A DNA stretch of 40,207 bases, taken from contig JALSSW010000155.1 of the NCBI GenBank assembly GCA_026984035.1, forward strand, positions 1-40,207, written 5' to 3'. This DNA comes from Planctomycetota bacterium (GTDB lineage Bacteria > Planctomycetota > UBA1135 > GCA-002748355). The notes below the pieces were generated by a model. That model was not told the DNA's origin and made no database searches. It saw nothing but the letters and a program-made list of their open reading frames with translations. Both the position numbers and the translations under genes were made by a program. Below, one piece after another: positions 24,370-32,880 of the stretch (position 1 is the first letter of the stretch; every line of letters starts with the position of its first letter).

Positions 24370-24796
24370 GATAGTTCCTTTGGTTTTTCGGATTTCCGTT
24401 TAACTATGTTCTTCATTCCCTCTTATCTCATTTCCTGAGACCTGAGAGCTTTATGGAATCAAGATCTATGCCAAGGGTTGAAGCACCCTGGGAGATTCCA
24501 TCAGAAGAGTTTTTTTATTCTGGGCATTCCTCTTTTTTCTCGTCGTTTTTGGGTAGATCGACAGTCGTTGGGCACCCAAATTTGGAATAAGGTTGGACAT
24601 TTTTTTGTTATGCAGATGTGGATCCTTGCCAAAATTCTTGAAAGCATCTGCCAAAATGTCCTCTTGGACGTTCCTTGGCTCCTGAAAAAAAAGGATTGGG
24701 CTATGGACCAGAGCCGCAAAGCCCCTGGGGCTCTGCGGAAGGAACAATCGGTGATTTGGAGCGTCCTAGAAGGGCTAGCTTCTATCCTGGGCTCGC
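24370..24796. other. Intergenic 427 bases
   Basis: No credible gene; open frames on both strands here lack family likeness. A stem CAGAGCC (24709-24715) / GGCTCTG (24729-24735) with a 13-base loop could end the transcript of the TLPKGFD gene on the minus strand, although the T-run lies about 17 bases beyond the stem. The rest is unstructured and somewhat AT-rich. Confidence 0.5.
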
Positions 24797-25921
24797 TTAT
24801 TTGATATTTAAGATAAGGGCTCTTCCGGAGAAGAAACGAGGGTCCTTTTCAAGGTCAGGGTTTACGATCTTATTATTGAAAAAACTGGTCGCCGTTCCAT
24901 AAGAGTAAACGACGCAGCTGGGAACTGTGGCAGCGTAGCCCGATCCGAAGGTCGTTTCTCGGGCCACAGAAAGCCCGAGACCCAGGGAGTTGACCTTTGC
25001 GTTGGGCCAGGCCAACTGGTGGGTCAGGCGAAGACCAACAAGGTTTTTTTGATCTGGAACCTTCCCGTAGGCCATATCTAGGGTCCCCAGAGCGTCTGTT
25101 CCGGAGATCCCAACGGGGAAGAGAAGGGGGCTCGTCCATAGTTCACAAGTGGTTCCGGGAAGTTTGATTCCGGTTGGAAGTTTCACACCAATGAGTCCGA
25201 TGAAAGCCTGCCCCGGCCTTCTGGTTTGCCAGCGGTGGGTGAAGGTTGTGCCTGGAAACGCAGAAAGGTGGACGGGGGAAATGGGTGGAGTTAAGCAACT
25301 CTTGTTGGGGTTGAGGGTGATGCTGGATCCCCCATTTGCGCTTCCGAAAAATTTGCAGTCCGGCCGCCAACGGCCAGTGTTGACACTCGCGCTGTAGCTT
25401 CGGATTTCGAGAGTCAATGACTTTGTCCCGGCGGGGATGATATAAGGCCGACTGAGAACCATCCGGACATCAAAAGGGGCTGATTTGCCCGCCGGAGGTT
25501 GAGGGGTTTTCAGAAAATTGATGGTTTTTGGGGCCGTGACGGTCCCGAGCACTAGGGCTTTGGCCTTTCCATGGTTTCCATCGAAGCTTCCCGTATCGGG
25601 ACGGCGGGGACGATTCCCATCTACCGAGAGAAAGATCCTCATTTTTTTTGTATGGGCTGTAAAGCCGGTAAGAGCTAGGTTCGTACGGCGAACTTGTAGT
25701 TCTCGAACGATCTTTGCTCCAGTCCAAGGAAAAACGGAGGAATCAAAGAGGTAAATCGCCCGGGAAGGGTTGTAGAAGGTCGATCCGGCTTTGATGTCCC
25801 AACCCGCCCAGAAATTACTTCCTCCCGGTAGGGTGTCAAAACCCTTGGGAAGGGTGGTGGACTGGGCGCTTAGAGGTGCTGCGGCCAAAAGAAGAAAAGG
25901 AAAAAGGTGAACCATGCGCAT
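24797..25921 (-). CDS. Secreted TLPKGFD-family protein (paralogue of the gene at 11514-12680)
   Basis: 374 aa from ATG 25921, with GGAG seven bases upstream and a signal peptide MRMVHLFPFLLLAAAPLSAQ. The mature protein begins TTLPKGFDTLPGGSNFWAGWDI and continues IYLFDSSVFPW, matching the paralogue. The C-terminal module is QKNLVGLRLTHQLAWPNAKVNSLGLGLSVARE. Cys residues (DCKFFG, SCLTP, CELW, SCVVY) could form disulfides. Upstream in-frame residues to 26080 have no signal character and are excluded. It lies about 100 bases downstream of the GT-C gene. Function unknown. Confidence 0.82.
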   Translation of the reverse strand: MRMVHLFPFLLLAAAPLSAQSTTLPKGFDTLPGGSNFWAGWDIKAGSTFYNPSRAIYLFDSSVFPWTGAKIVRELQVRRTNLALTGFTAHTKKMRIFLSVDGNRPRRPDTGSFDGNHGKAKALVLGTVTAPKTINFLKTPQPPAGKSAPFDVRMVLSRPYIIPAGTKSLTLEIRSYSASVNTGRWRPDCKFFGSANGGSSITLNPNKSCLTPPISPVHLSAFPGTTFTHRWQTRRPGQAFIGLIGVKLPTGIKLPGTTCELWTSPLLFPVGISGTDALGTLDMAYGKVPDQKNLVGLRLTHQLAWPNAKVNSLGLGLSVARETTFGSGYAATVPSCVVYSYGTATSFFNNKIVNPDLEKDPRFFSGRALILNIK

Positions 25922-26027
25922 TTGGTGGCTCCAAATAGAGAAGAAAGGAGGTGAACTTCTCCAATTTCCTTCATTTAAAGGAAATGACAAGGGGGGAAGT
26001 TGCAAAAGTTTTCTTTGAAAAGTTTTT

Positions 26028-28031
26028 TTATTTGCTGGTCCAGGCTCTACGGAAAATCCAGGAGAGAGAACGTTCGTCATTGCTGCCAGGAGGATGGGCT
26101 TTTTTGGAACTACGAAGAGTTAGGAGGAAATTTCTTTCACATTCCTGGTTCGTGGGGAGTTTGGTCTTCACATGAAACACCCCGGGCTTGGAAACGATTT
26201 CCTCTCCAAAAAGTTTACTGCCGATCGCAAACCCTTCAGTAAAGAATCGGATCTTTAATTGTTCGTGGGGATAATCCTTTGTATCTGGAATCCACCCTTC
26301 GATGTGGAGCACTCGGTGTCCCAAGGAAGGACGAAGTAGAAGGCGGGATTGGGTCGAAGTCCAGATCTTGTCGGGTTCGATGAAAAAACCATGGAGCAGA
26401 AGTTCTCGTAGGTTTTTGTTTTCCGCGCTTAGATCATTTGTCCCTTTATAATTTCCTTTGAAGTAGGAAAAGAGGAGTTCCCCGTTTTTCTTGTTAGGAA
26501 GTTCACGCTTATAGTCGTAATACTTTTGGAAAAAGGGAGATTGAAAATAACAGCCAAAAAACCATGCCACCCCCTCTCCAATCCTGAGTTTGCCCTTTTC
26601 CATCCAATAGTCATAACTGATGATGCTTCTAGGCAATTGAGCAAGGATCCAGTCCCTTGTTGCTTCAGGGGCGCCCTTGATTCCGTAATAGGCATAACTT
26701 CTGGCGATGATTTTGTTATTCAAGCCCATGAGATCGATGAATGGGCCATGGGCATGATAAGGGATGTAGCCACATTCGCTGATTGCGTAGGGGCGATCCT
26801 GGTCCTTTGCTTGCAGCAGTTTCTTTACAGCCCTTGCGGATCGGGGAGGATGGAGTTCGCTCATGATCCCTGAGAAGTAATCCAAAGAGGGGGCTGAAAA
26901 TTGGAGACCCGTTCCTCCAAGTAGGAGCGGGAAAATGATGAGGCTTGGGTGCCGGAGCTTTGGGCGAAGTCTAAGCGAGAAAAAAATGGTCGCGGCAGCA
27001 AGGGTAGGTAAGGCGGGAACAAGGAAGCGATGGAATGCCATATAGTCTCCACCCGTGTAATACACGACAAAGACCTGCATCAAAACAAAGGCCCAAGAAA
27101 GAAGAAAGGCCCGGTCCAATTCGTTTAGGTGCCGTCGGAGGAGTGGTAGAAGGGCAAGCAGAAGTCCAGCCAATTGGATTACGAAGTAAACCCAAAACAA
27201 GGGGCCCCTTTCCTGGAGAAAGCTGAGTAGGTAACTGGAGGGATCCAAAAAGGAACTGACGCTGAGTTTGACAAAGGTTGGATTGGACCAAATGGAACCG
27301 AAATAGATGAATTTCAGCAGGAGGACAAAAGATTCAAGGAGGGTTAAAAGGCCTATGGGAGGGAGGAGCGAAAGGAATGCCTTTGGGAGAGGAACTCCTC
27401 GTGTCCAACGAAGAAGGAGGATCAGGGGAAAGGTTGCGAGGGCATAGAGGGCACCCTCAGGCCGGGTGTTCGCGCCGATAAAAGCGAGCAAGACCGCTGC
27501 CCAAATCCAAGATCTTCCGTCTTCTTCCCCTGCTTTCCAGATTGCAAAGGCTAGGAAGAGAAAAATGAATGCCGTGGGAAGGGTTTCCAGTCCAGCGCTG
27601 GACCACAGACTCATCTCTATGGGGAGAAATGAGGAGGCTGATGCCGCGAAAAGAACAAAAAGGCCGGCACCCATGAAGCTGGAAGTGTTTCTTACTGCAT
27701 GGCGTCCCCAGATATAGAGCAGGCTTGCACACCCAAGGAGGGAAAGGACACCCAAGGATTTACTGAGGAGAGGAACGCTCCAGCCTAATTTCTGTCCAAG
27801 TCCCAGGAGAAGAAGAAGGCTGAGGCTGGAAGCTCCCTCTTCGGTGGGCCCCCCAGGAAAGGACACAATTCCATGCCCTGATCCAAAGTTTTCTGCATAG
27901 CGGAATAAAATGTAGGCATCCTCAGCTGTCTGGCTGAAGTATTGGGAGAGTTGGTTGATTCCAAGGAAGATGGTTAGGGCGAGAACGAGAAGGAGAAGGC
28001 CGGTTTGCCAAAATGGGCGATTTGTTGCCAT
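26028..28031 (-). CDS. GT-C type integral-membrane glycosyltransferase
   Basis: 667 aa: about eleven TM helices, then a soluble C-terminal region (about 440-667). The first extracytoplasmic loop reads AEDAYILFRYAENFGSGHGIVSFPGGPTEEGASS, the pattern of GT-C enzymes such as AftB-like arabinofuranosyltransferases, with the acidic ED pair as likely catalytic residues. TGGDYMAFHRFLVPALP in a later loop also fits that family. These enzymes transfer sugars from polyprenyl-phosphate donors on the outer face of the membrane. ATG 28031 has AGGAG six bases upstream and begins eight bases after the TldD stop, so the two form an operon. Contains GGGTGTCC at 27746. Confidence 0.8.
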   Translation of the reverse strand: MATNRPFWQTGLLLLVLALTIFLGINQLSQYFSQTAEDAYILFRYAENFGSGHGIVSFPGGPTEEGASSLSLLLLLGLGQKLGWSVPLLSKSLGVLSLLGCASLLYIWGRHAVRNTSSFMGAGLFVLFAASASSFLPIEMSLWSSAGLETLPTAFIFLFLAFAIWKAGEEDGRSWIWAAVLLAFIGANTRPEGALYALATFPLILLLRWTRGVPLPKAFLSLLPPIGLLTLLESFVLLLKFIYFGSIWSNPTFVKLSVSSFLDPSSYLLSFLQERGPLFWVYFVIQLAGLLLALLPLLRRHLNELDRAFLLSWAFVLMQVFVVYYTGGDYMAFHRFLVPALPTLAAATIFFSLRLRPKLRHPSLIIFPLLLGGTGLQFSAPSLDYFSGIMSELHPPRSARAVKKLLQAKDQDRPYAISECGYIPYHAHGPFIDLMGLNNKIIARSYAYYGIKGAPEATRDWILAQLPRSIISYDYWMEKGKLRIGEGVAWFFGCYFQSPFFQKYYDYKRELPNKKNGELLFSYFKGNYKGTNDLSAENKNLRELLLHGFFIEPDKIWTSTQSRLLLRPSLGHRVLHIEGWIPDTKDYPHEQLKIRFFTEGFAIGSKLFGEEIVSKPGVFHVKTKLPTNQECERNFLLTLRSSKKAHPPGSNDERSLSWIFRRAWTSK

Positions 28032-28039
28032 GGAATCTC

Positions 28040-29671
28040 CTAGAGAGGGGGGCGGGGAAGAATGGGGGGCCGGTAACTTTTCTTTGCGGCCCGTTGAAGT
28101 TCTAGATCCGCCACGAGCATCATGGGGGCGATGGTCGCAACAGGAACGGAGCCGCTTTCGGCATAGCAATAGCTGTTGTCTACCTCGTAGGGGCCGCCCA
28201 AGGCCAGGACCCGTTGGAGGATGGCGAGGGGTGTCCCGATGAATTGGAGGTCACGAATGCGTTTTTTCTTTCCGCTGCGAACGTCGATGAGGAAGGCTTT
28301 GGTCGGGGTGCCTTTGAAGGCCTGGAAGTCATAGTGATCCGTGCGGGTCTCTCCCCCTGAGACGCCATGAATCAGGATGGCGTGGTCCAGGCCACGCTCA
28401 CGGGTCTCCTCGAGGAGAGCCTCTTCGAGCTCTTCAGGGGTCCAGGGGTCGCGGACCTTGACAATGGTGTTGGCCATTCGGGCCATGGGGTTTTGATAGC
28501 GTTCCATCCGCCCGTGGCCATTGGAGTGCTTGGACCCTTCAATGGGTGTCCTGCTTTGAAGGAAGTGTTGGAGGATTCCATTCTTGACAAGGTGGACGGA
28601 TTGGGCGGGGACCCCTTCGTCGTCGACCTTGTAGCTGCCATAGAGCCCTTGTCCTTCCCATTCGGGGAGGCTTGGGTCGTCGAAGACGTCGACGCCTTCA
28701 GGGAGGATGCGGGTCCCAATCCGGTTGGCGAAGGTGCGCCCTTCTTGCCTGGAGCGGAGGCGCTCCCCTTCGAGACGGTGCCCGAGAGCTTCATGAAAGA
28801 CCAGGCCCGTGGCTTGCCCCGAAAGGAGGGCGGGACCGGTATATGGTTCGACCGGTGGCGCCGCCCGCAGTTCAAGGAGCTCCTTCTCCAGTGCATCGGC
28901 GGCTTGAATGAGCTCCTTTTTCTTGGGAAGCTTGTCGATGCTTCTTGTATAGAAGCGCTGGGACGCGCTGAGATAGTGTCCCTCGGGGGCCAGGATCCAA
29001 GAGCTGAGCGCGATTTCATAAAAACGATCCTGAGTAAGGATTCGGCTGCCTTCCGAGTTGACGAGGAGTCGGACTAAGTTGACCCCTTGGACCCGCACAT
29101 AAGGATCGACGAGGCGTTTCTTTTTTGCGAAGAGGGCGCTGAGTTCGCGGACAAGGTTGCGCCAGCGAGCGATGGGAAAGGAAACTGGTTGGATGTCCTC
29201 GATCCGCCGAAGAGCCTTCTCTCGACTAAAACTGGCTAGGCTCTGATCCAGGTTCTGTTCGACCAGGACCTTTTTCTTTTCGTAATAATCCTGCAGGGCT
29301 TCTTCGTACTTGAGCTGAGTGAGGCGCCAGAGGGAGTAGCGGAGGGTTCTTGGCTCGAGTTCCTTGGCCGCTTCGATCCATGTATAGCTGTCCCGCTTGC
29401 TGAGATCCTGGTCAAGGCTTCCGTCAAAGCTTTGGTCAAAACGATGGCTGCCGACGCGGCATTGCACATAGAGGTCGTTTTCGATCCAAGGGGTTTCGCT
29501 GAAAATGGTCCCATAACGGCCCCAAAGGTTGAAGCCTTCCTGGGCCTTGAGCAGGTAGGAGATGAAATAGGGGCGTCGGTGGCCTGTCAGCTTCAAGCCT
29601 TTGGTGGAGCGGGCCAGCTCGCGTTTCATTGCGTCGAGGAGGCGGAGGCAGTGTTTTTTGTCGAGTTTCAT
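28040..29671 (-). CDS. TldD-like metalloprotease without a TldE partner
   Basis: 543 aa. The metalloprotease motif HEALGH is at 293-298 (two His and the Glu). The C-terminal part has CYAESGSVPVATIAPMMLVADL, where the Cys sits where TldD uses its third zinc ligand. TldD normally works with TldE/PmbA as a heterodimer that cleaves unfolded peptides, for example in microcin B17 maturation; no TldE gene is in this window. ATG 29671 has GGGAG six bases upstream; upstream in-frame sequence to 30178 is non-coding and overlaps a divergent gene. Two GGGTGTCC words (28229, 28544). Cotranscribed with the GT-C gene. Confidence 0.88.
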   Translation of the reverse strand: MKLDKKHCLRLLDAMKRELARSTKGLKLTGHRRPYFISYLLKAQEGFNLWGRYGTIFSETPWIENDLYVQCRVGSHRFDQSFDGSLDQDLSKRDSYTWIEAAKELEPRTLRYSLWRLTQLKYEEALQDYYEKKKVLVEQNLDQSLASFSREKALRRIEDIQPVSFPIARWRNLVRELSALFAKKKRLVDPYVRVQGVNLVRLLVNSEGSRILTQDRFYEIALSSWILAPEGHYLSASQRFYTRSIDKLPKKKELIQAADALEKELLELRAAPPVEPYTGPALLSGQATGLVFHEALGHRLEGERLRSRQEGRTFANRIGTRILPEGVDVFDDPSLPEWEGQGLYGSYKVDDEGVPAQSVHLVKNGILQHFLQSRTPIEGSKHSNGHGRMERYQNPMARMANTIVKVRDPWTPEELEEALLEETRERGLDHAILIHGVSGGETRTDHYDFQAFKGTPTKAFLIDVRSGKKKRIRDLQFIGTPLAILQRVLALGGPYEVDNSYCYAESGSVPVATIAPMMLVADLELQRAAKKSYRPPILPRPPL

Positions 29672-29814
29672 CGTGTTCTCCCGGTGGGAAGGGGAACATA
29701 GCGTTCTTTCACCCTGAGATCGAGAAATGGGGTGGCGGGAAGGCTCTTGGCAATGGCTCTCAACTAAGGAGGCCCTTCCGCAGTCTCCCTCCGCATCCTG
29801 GGGTAGACTTGGAT

Positions 29815-31350
29815 GTGCTTGGACGGAGAAAGGGTGTCCTGCTTTTTGCGCTTTGCTTGGGGGTGGGTTTGCCCGCCTCGGGCGGCGAGATGGCGGGACG
29901 GGCGGAGAGCCTTCTGCGGCGTGGAGAATCGGCGCTGGAAGCGGGCGATCCTGGGCTTGCCTTTGCGGCTTGGCGCCAGCTGAACCTGCTGGCGGTTTCA
30001 AGGCCGGAACTCTTGGACGAAGCTGAGTTGGGATTGGGGCGCAGCTGGTTGATGATCGGTAAGACCGATCTTGCTCTTGGCTATGCGCGGCAGATCCTGA
30101 GGCGCAGCCCCCGAGAACCGGGTGCTTGGGCTCTCCTTGTGCGAGCTCTTCTTCGAAGTGGCGATTTCCCCGGTGCACTGGCCAAGGCCCGCGAGGGAGC
30201 GGATCTGGGTCTCAAAAAGGACAGCGATTTTCGAGCCGCTCATGCCTCGGCCCTCTATCGCAACCAAAAGCTGGGCGAAGCCCGCCATGAATACCAAATC
30301 CTTCTCAAAGAAAACCCTTTGCATCCCGAGGCTCTTGTCCGCATGGGGACAGGCTTGATCGAACCTCGGCCGGCTCCCGCCTTCCCACGTTTAAGGCAAG
30401 CTGTTGCTTTGCAGCGGATGGGAAAATTTGACCAAGCCCTCCAGATCGTCAGGGCCTTCCTAAAGAAGGACCCCCGTCATCCCACCGCCCTTCGCCTTGC
30501 CGGAGAATGGATCTTCGAGGGATACCGCCTCCGCGGTCCCCTTCTTGCGACAGACCGCCTCTTCCAAGCCTGGATCCTCCTCGACACCCGCGGCCCCAAA
30601 AGGGACACCCTATCTCAGTTCTTTCGCGGCTACTCCAAGTTGAGCCCTGAGCGGCAGTTACAGGTGCGGGTCAGCTTGAGGCCCTTCGCCGAAGACCTCC
30701 CCATCCTCCTCGCACGGGGAGGTCGACACGATCTTCTCGGCGAGTGGGAACGCACCACCGATGCCCCCGACCGGGCTTGGCTCCGCGGGCAGAAGACCTT
30801 TGACGGAAGGGTTTGGGACGATGTCCGGGGAATGGGCGGCCTGCGGGCTGCCACCGGAGTTGAGTCCCTGGATGAGGCCCGTGAAGGGGGCTTTCAGACT
30901 CTGGTCCACGAGTTAGCCCATCAGGTTCACCTCTATCTCTTTTCCGCCCAAGAAAGACAGGAAATCCGAGCTTTGTTTGAGAGCGCCAAGCGCCACGGTC
31001 GCACCCTTGATTACTATGCGGCCGCCAATGAGGCCGAATATTTCGCCCAGGGAGTCGAAGCCTGGGCTTCTCTTTGGAAGGCAGCTGGGCAGCCGGTGAC
31101 CCATGGACATACCCGCTTCGAGCTGGCTCGGCGCGATCCCGCCCTATTCCGCTGGATTGAGAGGAGGCTGGGACCTTCTCCTCTCACAAGCCCTCGAGGA
31201 ACCCTTTTCGCCCAGACCGCCTTCGACTTCGCCCTCAAGACCGCCCGTCTTGCCGATGCCAAGGCCCTATTGTCTTTGCTCCCGCCTCGGACACGCTCCA
31301 TTGCCACCCGCAGCCTCCATCAAGCCAGCCTCCTTTTCCGTGGCATGTAA
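29815..31350 (+). CDS. TPR protein with HExxH gluzincin-type metallopeptidase domain
   Basis: 511 aa from a GTG at 29815 that gives a signal peptide (VLLFALCLGVGLPASGG); the start is uncertain. Residues about 25-260 contain TPR-like units (AESLLRRGESALEAGDPGLAFAAWRQL; GKTDLALGYARQILRRSP; GKFDQALQIVRAFLKKDP). The C-terminal domain has HELAHQVH (365-372) with NEAEYFAQGVEAW about 36 residues later, the HExxH...E arrangement of ATLF-like zinc peptidases seen in Planctomycetota. It is divergent from TldD with 144 bases between the starts. Probably a periplasmic or secreted protease. One GGGTGTCC near the start and one at 30603. Confidence 0.75.
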   Translation: MLGRRKGVLLFALCLGVGLPASGGEMAGRAESLLRRGESALEAGDPGLAFAAWRQLNLLAVSRPELLDEAELGLGRSWLMIGKTDLALGYARQILRRSPREPGAWALLVRALLRSGDFPGALAKAREGADLGLKKDSDFRAAHASALYRNQKLGEARHEYQILLKENPLHPEALVRMGTGLIEPRPAPAFPRLRQAVALQRMGKFDQALQIVRAFLKKDPRHPTALRLAGEWIFEGYRLRGPLLATDRLFQAWILLDTRGPKRDTLSQFFRGYSKLSPERQLQVRVSLRPFAEDLPILLARGGRHDLLGEWERTTDAPDRAWLRGQKTFDGRVWDDVRGMGGLRAATGVESLDEAREGGFQTLVHELAHQVHLYLFSAQERQEIRALFESAKRHGRTLDYYAAANEAEYFAQGVEAWASLWKAAGQPVTHGHTRFELARRDPALFRWIERRLGPSPLTSPRGTLFAQTAFDFALKTARLADAKALLSLLPPRTRSIATRSLHQASLLFRGM

Positions 31351-31409
31351 CGGGGAGACTTGTAGCCAGGAGAGTTGACCCTTACCCCCCGATCGGGCAG
31401 GCTTCCCCT

Positions 31410-31910
31410 ATGAGAGCAATCTTTCTCCTTTTCATGGCTGTCCTCTTCGGCTCTTGCGCCAGCGGTCTGCGGGCCTGGCGCACGATCCCGGTCGACGGGG
31501 TTCGTTATGAGGATGTCTACAACACGACGAGGGATTTTTTGCAGTCCGAATCTCGCATTGACCAGGCGAAGAGTGACCGTGGTAAGGGTGTCCTCTGGAC
31601 CAAGTGGCGCGTGCAACCGGCTGCCTTCAGTCGAGGCAAACGGACACGGATCCGCGTTGAGATTGAGCGACTCTCCCCCAAGCGATTCAATCTTCGTTAT
31701 TGCGTGGAGAAGCAGATGTATAAGGACATGGCGACTCCCCTTTATCCTAGAGAGGATGAATGGGGGGGGACTTCCCAAGATCCCAACGCGGAAATTCTCA
31801 TTGGCCATCATCTCCGCCTCCGGATGGCCGATCTTCTTGGTAAGAAGGGGATTAAGGCAAAGGGTATCCAAATCCGCGATCCGATGAAGGCTTACAAAAG
31901 GGAGAACTAA
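31410..31910 (+). CDS. Small lipoprotein, unknown function
   Basis: 166 aa. MRAIFLLFMAVLFGSCAS is a lipoprotein signal peptide (Cys 16). The mature part is a compact alpha/beta domain (RYEDVYNTTRDFLQSES; LWTKWRVQPAAFSRGKRTRIRVEIERL). No named family recognised. It lies 59 bases after the TPR peptidase and nine bases before the Wzm gene, so it may be cotranscribed with the exporter and have an envelope role. Confidence 0.75.
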   Translation: MRAIFLLFMAVLFGSCASGLRAWRTIPVDGVRYEDVYNTTRDFLQSESRIDQAKSDRGKGVLWTKWRVQPAAFSRGKRTRIRVEIERLSPKRFNLRYCVEKQMYKDMATPLYPREDEWGGTSQDPNAEILIGHHLRLRMADLLGKKGIKAKGIQIRDPMKAYKREN

Positions 31911-31919
31911 AAAACACCA

Positions 31920-32879
31920 ATGGCACCAAGCCTCGTACACAATTCACGATCTGAGCGAAAAAGCGCTCCCCAAGAACAAGGGTATGATGCCGACCGCGGC
32001 AGCGGTTCGATTCTCCAATTCCTCAAAGAAGCTTTGTTTTATCCTGTGCTGCTTTATCAACACAGGACCCTCGTTCGCAATTTTTTCCGACGGGAGTTTC
32101 AGAGCCGCTTTCGGGGTTCCATCCTGGGTTCCTTTTGGACCTTGATCCATCCCCTCTTTTTGTTCATCACCTACTATTTAGTCTTCGGGATGATGTTCAA
32201 TGTCAGGTCACCCAAGGGGATGCATTCGCTCTGGTATTCCTTCTATCTTTTCACGGGTGTCCTTGCCTGGACGATTTTCGCCGAGACTACCATTCGCTGC
32301 ACCACAGTCGTCGTCGAAAACGGCAACCTCATCAAAAAGGTCGCCTTTCCCGCACAAGTCCTTCCCGTACACATCGTTTCCGTAAACCTTGTGGTCTTTC
32401 TTGTGGGTTCTCTCGCCTATTTCATCATCGCCGCGCTGACGGGTTTCGCTTACCCCGGAATCAATCTCCTTCTTTTACCTCTTGTCCTCCTTGTGTTGAT
32501 GCTCTTCACCATCGGCGTAGGCCTGATCTTGGCGGCTCTCAATGTCTTCTTCCGCGATGTCAACCAGATCTTTCCAATCATCGCCAACCTCTGGTTCTTC
32601 GCGACTCCGATTTTTTGGTATGACCAGATGCTCATGGGAGGAGCTAAAAACAACCCAAGACTTCACACCATCTTTGCCCTTCTTCAGTGGAATCCGCTCA
32701 ATCCTATTATTAAGGCCCTTCGGGCTGTTCTGTGCATCCCCCGGATTGGGACGGACAAGGACACCCTCTCAAGTGTTCTCGCCCTCGTGGGACAGGCAGC
32801 TCTTCCCGCCCTCGCAGCCTTTTTGATCGGCTTTGTCCTTTTCCGTTCCCTTCAATATCGCTTTGCGGACGAGGTCTAA
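31920..32879 (+). CDS. wzm: ABC-2 polysaccharide exporter permease (Wzm/TagG-like)
   Basis: 319 aa with six TM helices and an amphipathic N-terminal part. RTLVRNFFRREFQSRFRGSILGSFWTLIHPLF is the signature start of O-antigen/teichoic-acid ABC permeases; ALNVFFRDVNQIFPIIANLWFFATPIFWY is the conserved second signature. With the adjacent Wzt-like ATPase it would export an undecaprenyl-linked glycan. The ATG 31920 ribosome site is weak (GGAG about 14 bases away). Carries GGGTGTCC at 32255 and GGACACCC at 32759. Confidence 0.92.
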   Translation: MAPSLVHNSRSERKSAPQEQGYDADRGSGSILQFLKEALFYPVLLYQHRTLVRNFFRREFQSRFRGSILGSFWTLIHPLFLFITYYLVFGMMFNVRSPKGMHSLWYSFYLFTGVLAWTIFAETTIRCTTVVVENGNLIKKVAFPAQVLPVHIVSVNLVVFLVGSLAYFIIAALTGFAYPGINLLLLPLVLLVLMLFTIGVGLILAALNVFFRDVNQIFPIIANLWFFATPIFWYDQMLMGGAKNNPRLHTIFALLQWNPLNPIIKALRAVLCIPRIGTDKDTLSSVLALVGQAALPALAAFLIGFVLFRSLQYRFADEV

Positions 32880-32880
32880 G

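Noticed and set aside
24466..24804. Short open frames on both strands between HdeD and the TLPKGFD gene
   Set aside because: No ribosome site with family-like sequence; composition is that of intergenic DNA.
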